Origin: Phoenix dactylifera
Taxonomy: Eukaryota; Streptophyta; Magnoliopsida; Arecales; Arecaceae
Direction of reading: 5' to 3'
Length of the DNA stretch: 64,000 nucleotides
Assembly (NCBI RefSeq): GCF_009389715.1
Contig: NC_052405.1
Span: 8,845,194-8,909,193 of the forward strand
The notes beneath the pieces are model-generated. The model saw only the letters and a list, made by a program, of their open reading frames with translations. It made no database searches and was not told the origin of the DNA. Position numbers and translations under genes: made by a program. Positions 1 through 13,400 of this stretch are shown one piece after another. How positions within the stretch are numbered: the stretch's first letter is position 1; each line of letters begins with the position of its first letter.

Positions 1-952
1 TCTAGGATCTCAACGACTTGGGAAGTAACACTGCATTCATGACCATCCAAAATAACCACTTTTTCGGGCACTGTAAAGACTCTCTTCACTAGATTTTCTA
101 CCCTCGCAAGGATATGTACCAGCCCATTCACATTTTTGCAAAACCATGTTTTGAACAATAATCAAGTCACTGATAGGATCAGATGAGAACACCGTATACC
201 CTACTATTCCCCTTTTAGTGCATCCAATCTTGAATTCTTCAGCCTTGTACCACGAGAGCAAAAAAGAAAAAAAAAACTAACAGATAAAAGCCACAAAGTC
301 AAGCTTCCAAGTAGCCATCAACACCTCTTCACACTTCTCCCCACTTTCAAGACTCTTGAATTCATAACATTTTACGGTATTTCTTTCATCAAGCAGTTAT
401 CTTTATGTATCTTCTGCAAAATGGACATTTAAGCACTTTAAGATTTATCTTCCACAGATGTAACAAGCAGATTCTATTTTTCAGACATTGGACAAGCAGG
501 TGGGTGTGATCCACCGATTTGCTCATGCCCTTGCTTCCACCTGCCCATGCATGAGGGAATAGCAGCCAATCACAGGCGAAGAAGTGGAGCAGAAGATAGC
601 ACATGCTTCTAGCATGCAGCCATCTGGAGTATAGCATTGACTTATCTAATGTAACACCACAATGTCAGAAAACTTCTCTACTTGACTGAAATTATTAAAA
701 AATATGGATATACAAATCTAACATAAACTTTCTGTTCCCTTGAGACTTAATGACTCTTCAATCAATCCAAGAGGTCCATTTGAATTAATATGTTTACTTC
801 ATTCCTTGAACAAGTACAGTAATAGTATAGCAACACCACATATAATGTGCACTGGAATATAAAATGATATATACGATGAAATATTCACCCATAAAGAGAG
901 TCATGAATACAGATGCATGATTATCGCTAGACATTATAACACCAAAACTCAC
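1..952 (-). other. last intron of TIC40 (partial)
   Basis: The exon ending at 953 is followed by a good donor (GTGAG on the minus strand). I searched 1-952 by eye for the expected C-terminal exon (family ending VMDVFNKIS...LFPG) and did not find it. The stretch is AT-rich and its open frames match nothing I recognise. Confidence 0.6.
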
Positions 953-3900
953 CTCCTTGTCATTTTGATATTTTGCAATGCTAAGTGGGTTCTGCGAGCA
1001 CTGTAAAATGCAAGGATATGTCAGCTATGCATGAACACATAATACAGTTCAAGAACATGAAGGTGTTATGGAGCATACATCCATGATAGCAGCTTGCACT
1101 TTGGGATTTTGAAATGCCATTGCAACTTCAGGATTTGCCATTATTTTAGATATAACTTCTTCTGGAGTGAGTCCTATCTGATCTGCAAGGGATATATCGG
1201 TAGCACATGTTAGCTGCAGGCACCAACAACAGATAATAATATCAACCATCACTACAATATTCTGCAAGGGATACATTAGTTTTATGCCTGAATAATTACA
1301 CTAAGAATGCAGTTGGAAAGGGATTGGCCGCCTTTATACTAATTTTTTGTCAAAGCATATTGTTGATCTTCTCAAATTGACAAATCTCATCATCATTTGT
1401 TTGATTCATACTTATATTTATGAGTCTCAATTTCATTATTTTGCATGCATGTGCAACAATGGCACAAAATATGGCATATACCTAGACTGACTTATGGGTT
1501 TAAATTTCATTTGGCTCTTCAGCTTTTTGTGCTTTCGATATACATACAGCTCCCTATATTGAAAGTTACCACCCTTAACCCCTCACTAGACCAATGTTTT
1601 ATGTACTGTACCAGGTGATACGGGAACAATTTTAGTGAATTCAAGTTTGGCTACATATTTGATGGAGCTTTCTGTGCTTACAGTTTTGCTTTATAGCCAG
1701 CAATGGGAAATGGTTGAACAACAACAATGATGATGATGATGTGTTTGTGTGTATATAGTCATTTTGCAAGAGTTAAGAGTGTCTACAACAGAGTTATATG
1801 ATCGTGGGCTGCTCTTCCAATAGTCCTTCTTATGTTTAAATGGTGGAGCTGAACAAACAGATACATGTTTGTAGTTATACAATATAGCCTTGGAAAATCA
1901 TGACAACCATTATATAGAATTTTTTCATCATCAATCAAACATTATATAGAATTTTGTCACCATCAATCAAGAATAACCACTCTTATCTGCCAAACAGAAC
2001 TCAAAACTACCTCTCATTTTGGACATTTTGATGGCAAATACCTTGTATCATGAATAGCTACCTTCATGTAATTCTTGTTTATTTTTGCCATTCCACAGAT
2101 GGAATTTAACGCCCCTCAATTAAATAAGCTACTCCCTCATCCTGCCAACTGGCCTTTAGGTTCCATGCTAGGCCCCTCTTTTTTAAATGAATATGTTTTG
2201 GGTAATGAACCTACCTTATAGTCTTTATATGGTTACATTGGGTAATGTTTCACATTACAAAAGCACATGCATTTCACAGCATATTTTGTTTTGGACAAGG
2301 GTCTAGTTCTTATGTATCATTGTCATAAAAAATTCCAATTTCCTACTAAAATATTTTTCTCAACATTTATGGGTAAAAGCTCAAGACAACTTTTAAGGTT
2401 AATAAAAAGTTAAAAAAAATGGACAAGGTATTGATAAGCTGTGAGGCATATGAATAAAAAAATAGGAAACTCATACTAGTTTACCTTTTTCTCTAAACCT
2501 TCTCCTAATGCTATTTCTTTTTATAATGGGGTTAAGGACAAAGATATCTGTTACTAGATCTTCTAACACTTAAAAGGAGAGTCTTCTCAATAGCTTAATT
2601 AGGGTGGAAGAACAGATTTTGACATGCCACTATTACAGCAAGTCAAAAACAAAGGAACTGACTTTTGATTAGCTTACCCCAGAGTATTATCAAAGCAATT
2701 TCCCTTGAGTGCTCCACATAAACCAGGAAGGACGAGCCTACTTGAAAACAATACAATATGCACTCGCAAATAGCTTGATGAAGTTTGAGCTTGGAAAACT
2801 TGCAACATTCAGAATGTTGCAGAAATACATGTATGACAGGATGAACATCCAACTTATCTATCCTTTCACCCCATCATTGAAACATTACACCTAGACTACT
2901 GGAGTGAAAGGAGAAGGTGCCTTAGGATATAGAACATTGATGCAAATAAATGATCCAAGTTTTAAAAGACTGTAGGTAGAAGACAGGCAGCTAGGAACCG
3001 CCAAGTACGAAGGCATTAAGCATGCGCCTAGGCGAGCGCCCAAAGTTAAGGCTGCACCACTGGCAGTGGCAGCCACTGGAGACAGTACCCCAAGCAGCAG
3101 CAAGCAGCACCACTGGACGCAGCAGCAGCTGTTGCATTTATCACTTCTGACATCACCGGCGGCAATGGCAGTTGCTACAGGCAGCACCACAGGCAGTAAA
3201 GCACCTGTTGGAGGCAGCTGCCAACGGCTCCACCAGCAGCAACAATTGCTGTCAGCACCACCACCCACAGCAGCCCTTACCAGCGATAGCCTCAGCGCTT
3301 CCACCACCATCCCACCGCCCGCCATCCAAAAGGGGAAGAAAGAGATTGAAGGAGAATAAAAGAAAGTAAAAGAGAAGAGAGAAAAACTTAACTGGAATAA
3401 GCACCGTCAGCTGTCATTTGGCATCCGCTGCTCGCCAAACACCCGCACAGCCGCACTCTGCTAGGGTTTGGGCCGTTTGGCCACTTAAGGTTTAGGGGTC
3501 AAATGGGAAGGGGGACAGTGAATCAAAGAGAGAGAAAGGGTAACGTGAAAAGATCAAAAGGTCTGGGTCAAGCAACCAGGTTAGTGGGGGGCATCAAAAC
3601 CCACCCACTTCACTCCAAAACAGCCTTAGGCGGAGTCGTATGCCCAGGCATCCACCACATGGAAGGACACTTCTATGGGTAGCCTGGGGGTCCAGCTCGC
3701 TTAAAGCGAGTGCCTAGATGGCCACCTAGCCTACTTTTTAAAACAGTTTAACAATATAGACCATACAGCATCAAGAATGCATTTTGTTCTTTAGGTACCA
3801 ATAACTAGATGAATTTTAATGCAATGAAGCAATATGAGGCATTTAAAGGAAGTATCTTAACAATATTAACCAAATCAGATCATACACTAATTTGTTTAAG

Positions 3901-6900
3901 AGTAGTTATAATTAAGGTAAGCGAGTGCATAAGAAATTAAAGAAGGGCTAAAAGAAGAAAATATATCGAGTTTCAGACACTTGACATCTCTTCCAGTATT
4001 ATACACAATCAATCACCAAAAAAGATTACTACGGAAGTACTTTCCAGGGACTCACCAAATTGTTTTTTGACATCGGGGCTGCTAAGATTAAAATTTCTCA
4101 ATGATTCCATCATGCGGCTGTCCCATTCACCACTTCCACCCATATTATTTCTGAAAATAGAAAGATAGTAATTGTTGACCCATTAGACTATCAGAATAAA
4201 GCAACCGCAGTTCCCAACTGCAGACTACTGGTGTATAGCACAAATATGGAATCTATGGACACATAAAATTTCAAAGGTTAATTCATCATCTGTACTTGTT
4301 GAAGGAAAAGCTGCCTTGCTTGCATCATCATTGACCAATTATTACTCTATAAATTCCTCTTTTCATAGTTCATGTCTACATGCATATTTACATATTTACA
4401 CACATATGGATGCACACACACACACACACAAACACACATTTATAGGGCAATGCATATCCAATAATTAGACAAACGCATGCATGCATGCACACTCAGATAC
4501 AGACACACACGACAGACAACACACACACACACACACAAGCCCTAAAGTTTCCTTTGATGCTAAGAATATTAACACAAATTGCATGTGACAAATCTTTTTT
4601 AAATTAATTACAGCAGGATCAACATCAACTATTACCCTTATAACAATACACGGAGTTGAGATAGAGTAAGCAGAAATAATTAACTCACAGGCTTGTGACA
4701 AAATATAGATGCAATTGTTTGTACAAGAGATATCAAATATGAAGGTTTTGGTTTTCACTACTAGGAGCTGCCAAGTTTTCACATATACATCGACCAACAG
4801 AGGTGTCACATTCCAAATTTAGCTAAATCCAAAATATTTCACTATTTATATGACCCTACCCACCAGGATTACAACAATAGGGTACATGACATGGTCTGCA
4901 TTCAATGAGCATAACTGCATACAGGAGTTTATCAACCATTATAGATTTTCACTGAAGTTTCCTTTGAACAGTGTAGATTTGCAATTTGGACCCAGAAGAC
5001 AACCATATTAAGAAATAAAATTTGAGATCACTAAGAAGCATATTACTGAAACATACAATAGTGACAAGTCTTTGAATAGTGTGGATTTGCATTGAACTTA
5101 GAACATGGCCATATTAAGAAATAATGTTTGAGATCACTGAAAAGCATATTAATACTAAAGTATGCACTAGCCTTAACCAAAAAATCCATGTATATGGAAT
5201 CCAGTAAAGAGAATGAATGAAGCAATTACAGCATATCTTGCAGCTGCTGGCGGTATTGAGGATTTTGTAGCATCACTGGAAAATAATACACAGTACAGAA
5301 ATAACTATTAGACGTTTAATGAAAACCAACATTATTATGTTGAAGAATAAAAACCTTATAAGAAACCAAATAAAAAGGGGCACTAAGGAAAGCTATGCTT
5401 ATAATTGCAAGAAGATCTATTTAGCAGCATACTCTTGAAAGCAGTCGGGTTCCTCATCTCCTCAGGTAGATAGCTGCAACAAATATACAAATTGAAAGTT
5501 GAGGAAAAGGAATGATTTGGTGATATCTAAAAAGAATAGCAAAGCAAAAAGGAAGACAAAGTAACATGCAAAATTAAAAATAGGAAAGTCTACATGCTGA
5601 ACTTAGGTCTGCAGAGTGCACTGCACAAGCAGAATATACCACAGCCTATTATAAAGACAATTTGACATGTGACAGTGGTAAAGTGGTCAACAGGGGAGAA
5701 AATTATAGGACTAAGTAGTGAAATGAAAAGATATTTTGCAGAGCTAATGTTTTAAGAATTTATTTTAAAAACATACTAACAGATATTACTAGCTGATGGA
5801 AGGACTGCAGATTGGCTCCTTTTGTCTGATGACAACTAAGCCAAAACTGATCCCAGACAGAATGGGCATGGTTGCATTTAGGACTGGGCAAATAATTTAT
5901 ACTCCTGTTCAGGAAAAAAAGAGGCAATGGTTGGACTTGAAATTGCTGACTTGTCAGACCCCCGTCTATCCAAGATGCATAGCCCAAGGTAAAAGACCCA
6001 ATGCGCTTCTGTCTCATCCAAGCCATTTGATTGAAATGCACAAAAGGTTGTGATCCCCTAGATTCAGCTGCAAGAGAACTTCAGCTAGACATAAACTATT
6101 TCTTAAGCAGAAAACAGGCCTGGGTGGGCTTAGGTTGACGATATAATGAAATTTATGAAAGTCGGACAGGCTTGTAGAATGCTCCAGTAGGTGCAAAGCT
6201 GGTCCAAATGCAGCTCTAGTTAAAATGAAGATCCCAAATAGGAAAACTGTGATTTACCAAATAGACCATCCAGAAAATACATCCATTTTACTATGACATG
6301 CCAAAGCCTCTTGCCTCATGGCAACAAGGATCTATAAGTTAGACATCAAAATCACTGGAATCTGGAATCCAGACTTATCATATTTCTAAATACATATTTA
6401 TGTACATATCGAAGATCGAATATCTGTCAATAAGTTCACATCTGCATCTGCGACGTGTGCATCTTGTATAGGCGTTCAAATTTAGCCCTACATTATACCT
6501 CTAAAAGAAATTTCGGAACAACATAATATACATGACGTTAAGTTGTGGGCCCCCATATTCAAGTGATTTGGAGAATGTATATACAGTTGAGTAGACCAAA
6601 AGTGTGTCAATTTGCTGATCTAGTACTTCATTGGACAATGATCCAACACGCCCCATGAATGGCTTCATCCACACACCAAGTAATGCCAAGTTGCTGGATC
6701 CTCATCCAACAGGGTATGAATTATGAAACAAGCAGACAGAAAGTCTCAGTTTGAACAGGTGTATGATATCATCCCCTGGTGATCAGAAGAATCTATTAGG
6801 AGAGATGGCCCAGGTAGGAAAGTGGTCCAACAGTCAGCTGGCAGCACCACACTACAGGAGGTCCTAACTCATGCCCCCTTTTTTTAACTGCCACAACTAT

Positions 6901-7388
6901 TTGTTGGCTATATAAGAGGGGCTTCTTGAGGCCTTTTGCAGACTGTTAAAGTGTTCAGTCTAAAAAACCAACATAAAACGTAGCGCTCCACTTTTATCCT
7001 ATAGATCCACCAGCCAAACCTCTGCTTGCATAGTTTGACACCAACTCTTTAAAACTGGAAAAGCAGAGCTCAGAGGAGCTGAAGAATTTCTTTTCATGGA
7101 TCCTTTGAAATTCTCATTTTCTTCCGGTCTACTTTATAATATCATGGGAGCTCTAAAGTGATTTTCATCACCACAATACACTTCGACTAGATGCTTCTTT
7201 TGTAGATGTTAAGATCTTTGTACAATTGTGAAGACAAGTATCCGCACATTCATCCTGTACGACTTTCCAGTCAAATAACATGGCTATTCAAGCACAATCT
7301 GGCTAACAGTCAGCGAAGAATAATGCACCATCCAGCCATTTGCGTACAGACATACATATGTACGTACAGACGTGCGTACATACGTACG

Positions 7389-7422
<34 letters not shown>

Positions 7423-10400
7423 ATATTACATACCTATATACATACAGTACATACTTCACATAGATACATGCATATGTACATATGTACATACTAAATACAT
7501 ACATACATACACTAACAGATTTGCCAAAAGTCAACACTGGTTAGCTGGTAATAATACAAGACAGTCTTGCAGTGCTTTCCAAAATAAAGGGTAACTAAAC
7601 CTTCATTATAGACAAGGGTGGCATTGTGAAGTGGATGACAGTCTTATCCAAACTGAATATTTCTTCAAACTTCAACAGCATTCATACATGTGCTTCCTCA
7701 TTTTTAGGTCATCTGGTTTTCTAGGATTACCAATTCATCTTATCATATTGCTGTCATGTCATCAAATAGTGGTCTCTACAGTACTTTCTAATCAATAAAG
7801 TTCCACCACCTTAGTTTTTTTAATTAGCAGTAATGTCTACATTACATATCTTATCAAATCTACCATTCCATCCATAATAAGAAATTTGATCTCATAGCAC
7901 ATTTTTAAATGTACCTGGTTTTAAATCTGGAAAACAAGGATATTCCTTTATTAACTAGAACTCCAAAGTGACCTACTTTCTAAACATTGGACTAAATTAA
8001 GGGAAGCAAACCTGTTTTGCAGGGTTTCAACTTGTTCAGAATGGATATGCATTATACCATCATGTCCTTCAAAATACCTTCCAAAACATGGATTTATATA
8101 GATGAAGGCCAAGCCATATACTTCCACCATCACAACAGTAAGCTATATTTCCGAAATCGATGTAGAGGCAAAAGTAAGAGCAGTAGATTACTTTGTGATA
8201 GAAAACATTGACAATCAGTTATCAATCTCAAGATATAGGTACATGCCTGATCAGATAGGGAAAATCTTTTTACTGATAAACTTAATCAGTGATAAGCTTA
8301 CGGGTAAACCATCTTCTGCACAGTTGGATCTTCCATCATTTTTTCCAGCGCTTCAACTGATAAGCCAGATGCCGATATATCTATACAAGGAAGTAAACAG
8401 GATCACCTTCAGACTATGACAACAGCAAAGTAAAACTTGAAAACTGTTCAAAAATTTTGAATAAATAATAAAGTCATTACGTGTTATAACATAAGAAATA
8501 CGCATATTGGATGCCTGAGTTTTTTATTGAGGTACCAATGCTTGTGAAAAATTACAGCGGAATGAAAAAGAGAAAAGGTGATAACACTGTGCAGCCTACT
8601 TAAGGGTAGCATGGGATGAAAAATAATGAATAATGCATGCCATTGGATCATTAGTTCATTGCGAAATCCAGAATTCAAAATTAACTCCATAGCACTAAAT
8701 TGCCGCCACCAAGGTTTTAAATACTAGTATTGAACTCCATACCATTTTTCCATCGGGATGATACAGCACATCAGTGCAGTACCTATCAAAACTGGCAACT
8801 CCAAAAAATAAAAAACTCTTTAAGCAAGGTCTGTCATACTGACTGTACCAACTGTATTGTACCTAGTGCGATACCAGTCAAGATTTGTCGTCTCAGTACC
8901 GGATCCTGTACTGGTGCCGCACTAGCACTCTGTTGATAAAGTATGATACGGAATATTTTCGGCATATGCTAAATGTCGGTACGCCTCCCATACCATGTAC
9001 CGACACCGAACTGGTACGGTATGGTACATCCCATACTGCCCGGTTCGGACCAGTACGTCAAACTATGATATTAGTACGATACCGAGATTTGAAACCAATC
9101 CATATTGGTCAGAATTGAGCAGAACCACCCCCATACTGCCGTTACCGTTCGAAACTCGAGTGCCTAATATACCGTACCAACCCTTACCATCCGATTTCAG
9201 ACAGTACCATCATAAAAAGTGAGAGAAAAGAAACCGAGAGCTATCTCAATATGAGGTGCATACCGTACCAACCATACTATGTTGAACCACTAATGTATTG
9301 GTAGAGTACCAGACATCGAGATTGCAAGCCTTGCTAGGTACACAATGTTACATACCCATATGGCTGATACGTACCGATACACAGTGTTTTGGCATATGCC
9401 GACATCAATATTGGTATTGATTTCACATCAGAACAATATGGTACTAGTCATACGATCTCATTCCGATGGTTTTTGAATCCATAGGTACCATTGTTATGGG
9501 ACAAAATACTTTCACTTTATGTAATTCAAAGCAAACTCCAGGTGGTCATAATCTTTTAAATATAAATAAATTGCAGAAGGAGCAGACGAGTCATAATCTT
9601 TTAAATATGAATAAACTGCAAAAGGAAATCGACTGACAACTCGATAAAAATAAAATTCACATATAATTCCATTAATAAATAGGAAAACAAGTTCCCTAAC
9701 AACAGTGTAGAAAGTGTGGATGAATCTATATGACTTGACATTTTTTCTCTAAATGTGAAATGCCGGCATGAAATAATGGCCTAGCGACTTACCAGACTGA
9801 GATTGCTCACTGGAAGCACTTTTATCTTGGTTGATAGCAGCTCCATTAGGTGAAACCTTCGGATCCACAGAACAATAATTTAGCTAACATTGATGTATAG
9901 ATCACTATTTCGAGTATATTATCATGAGTATTATCATGACTTACTTCCTTCTCAGAGTAAAGGTTCTCTGCACTTGCTTCTGTAGATTCTTTTTGCAAAA
10001 TTTCTTCTGGAGAAACGTCTACAAAAGCTGCATAAAGTTGCACACATAACAATAAATGGAAGACTCAAATGGAAAATAACATATTACCCTTAGACAAATG
10101 CCCAACCTTCTTTATCACAGGAGCAAGTACTTGAATATACAAATTATAACCATTTGCAAAAGGACTTTTTCATGCATGTCACAGTTAATTTGCAAAAGGA
10201 TTTCGCAAAATAAACATAAGAGAAGGCTAGTGGCAACAAAGGTAATTCTTCCTGAAGAGCAATATATAGTAAACTTTTTCCAGGAGAGCTTTAATGAGCG
10301 TGACTCACTTTAAAACCTAAGACCGATTTGATATAATATTGTCTTTAATTACTTATTTAATATCGTAGGACCCAAGTTTTGATCACAAGCAATTCTTGAT

Positions 10401-13400
10401 ATATTACCTTGGAGAAGAACATGAATCACAGGAAAGTCTAACAGAGATGTCTGGAGATTCTCCTCAACTAGGGTGAATAAATGGTGGGTCTATGTTCTAG
10501 ATTCAGAGAGGTCCATGGAGTTATGTTAATCAAAAGAAATGACAATTATGGGACATAATGTCCCAAAAATTGTATCATTTACCGTCAGTTGGATCAAGAG
10601 GGGTCCATATTTTCCTTTAATCAAGATGTCAAGAAATCATGATAAGAGTATAAATCACCACTAATCAATGTGCATATAGGTATGGACTCATCTTCTGATT
10701 AAACAAGGAGCAAAGCAAGCCGACAAGCAAGCTTGCGAAGCAACCGAGGCAAGAGCGTGAAGCAGCTTTTCCCGAACCAAAGGATCCAGGTTCCTAAATC
10801 AAGAGAATAGAAAATTTGAAGAGCCTCTTAATTTTTTTAAAATGGACTCTCTTTATTAAGAAAGGATAGAGGTTTAAAGTTATAATATAAAAATATTTTC
10901 AGCATTCCTGTAAAAATATTTTAAGCATTCCCTTGATCAAGAGAAGAAATCAAGAGAGAGACTCTCATAAATAGTTTGGATCCATTAATCAAGGGTTGGC
11001 TTGGACCATCAATATAATCAAAAGGTGTCCACAGTTCTCCCTCAACCAAGAGAAGAATTTAATCACCCAAACAAGGAAAACATGCTGGTTTATGATAAAT
11101 TTACACCATAAAGGTAAGTACAGCACATACCATATTTCTTTGGTTCCTCCTTTGTTTCAATTGCATTTCCAACTTCACTGGGTGGTGTTGTTTCCACTTT
11201 ACTAGCAGGGACGTCTACAGTAACAACTGGTTGAGAAGCAACATGTGTTGCTGGTGACGGTGATGAAGTGGCTGGCCCTGAGGCTGGTGCAGCAGGAAAT
11301 GGAAATGGAAATGGTGAGCCTGGTGAAAAGGCCGCATTGTTGGATTGGCCAGTTTGCTGTGCTGCTTGATTCATCATTGTGTTGAAAGCTTGCTGCATTG
11401 CATACCTCTGGAAGAAATCACCACAGCATGAGGATCAAGTTAAAGACAGACATGAAGAAAGTGGTCAAAGCTTGTTAGTAATGCTAAGCTAATGCCCATA
11501 CAGGCTATGCTAGACACTAGCCAAATCTCTAGATAAATATATCAAGCATGAGAAAATAGATAAATACTGGAATGGAAGATAATCCTTAGATTTACATAGC
11601 AGACATAAAGAGTGTGCAGGAACATGAGAAAAAATAGGTACATACATACATACGTGCATGCATGCATGCATAAAAGACATAGGATCATGGGTAGGAAGTA
11701 TCTCATAGAAAACAGATGCAAAAATTTATAAGTAGATCAGAGATTTTGATAGATCTGATGAAACAGAAAGCATAATGAAAGAATATTGAAAGAAAAATCC
11801 ACAATGATAGGAACAGGGAAAGGATGTTAGATCTTTAGATGTTTGTCAGTGTATTTATTATGGCAGAATTCAAGGTAACTGCAGTTCCTAATTCAAATGG
11901 CTCATCAAATCATCTGTTAGAGGTAGTCGTCAAAAGGAGGGAAATCAAATCTATTATTGAAAAGCACCAGATCATGTTCTTGTCTTAGTATGTCTTGTTA
12001 GCCATGACTCCTTAGAAGCATGATTTCAGGCTTGTCTGAACACTACAAAGGGAAACACAATTAGCATGTCATGCCATCCATGTTCTTTCTACAAGAGACT
12101 TCTAAAAATCATGATCTCAGGCTTGTCCAGATAGTACAAAGGGAAACACCATTAGCACAAGAGAAACTGTGAGCAAAGGATTTTAAGGAAGATCATGTTG
12201 ACAGAAGTACCTCATTGGCCTAATCTACTAATGTATCTCATACTCTAAAAGCACTTCTGCCATCAGCAACAGCATCTTAAGCTTAAGTCATACCTTCTGA
12301 AAAGGAGTTACAAGAACAGAACTCTCACCTTTAACCTTGTCGCCACCTGACATGTCAGCCATATTGTTATTTGTTAAGAACTTAATTAGGAAAAGCCCAT
12401 TATAAGATTTAAGAAACTAATAAATCCAGGATGACTTGAGGCATCTCACCACTGAGAACAATGCAGAGAGCCCAACTCCAACCCCAATCCAAAAAAGTGG
12501 CGAACCTCTGCAAAGTTCATGATTGGAAAAAAAAATATAAAAAATAAAAAGAAATGTGAAACCTGCTGGAAATATTTATTCCAGACAGAAATAAAAACTT
12601 CCAACTATTATGGTCGTCAAATAAGCAATGATTATTTTTTTCTATAAAGTAACTTCATACAGCATTTAACGCCAGAAAACGAACACAAGCTTTACATGTT
12701 TGATGTTGATGGTGGTGGCACTGGCAAATGAGGTGTGCCACTACTTGTTGTCGTCTGACTGCTACTTGAAGATGAAATGCTTGCAAAACCTTGCATGCCC
12801 ATCTTTTCCACAACTGAATACAAAAAGAAAAGTTGCTGAGGCGTAAAAAACAAAATCAAAGTAGAAGCTAGACAAGAACAAACAGCTGATGCTAGATTGC
12901 ACATGATAAAGGCAAGAGATAATGACAATCATTCAAATCAATATTAAAGAAAAAAATAGATAACAAATTGAAGACTAAAATACAAAAAAAATGCATCGAA
13001 AACTATTTTTTGAAAAAAATATCATCTAATAACTGAACGCTTCTTATCCACCTTCAAGACTTGTCACAAAGAAGAACAAGACCTGTATTACCTTTTAAAA
13101 TATTGAATTATTGAAGGGACTTTTTCCATCACAGTGGCACACAACTTCATTCAGTTGACCAGTATCTTATATTTCCAGATAAACTTCTATTGTGAAGCCT
13201 CGAAAGTTAGTGATTATTTTCTTCTGCAAAACTAGTCCTGAGCAAAGGAGTGTAAGAGGAGGACAAAATTGGTGTACTGCATAAGGGGTGCTCACCTGCT
13301 AGAAAATTTCTTTTTGTAAGCAAGGCACTAGTATATGCAGAGTAAGAGCTATGGTCAAAATATATATTCAGTAGAACCTCAGATATGAACCAAGCCTATA

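Noticed and set aside
2891-3359. 144- and 97-residue frames in the TIC40 intron
   Set aside because: They come from CAG/CAC-rich low-complexity sequence of an inserted element and have no domain.
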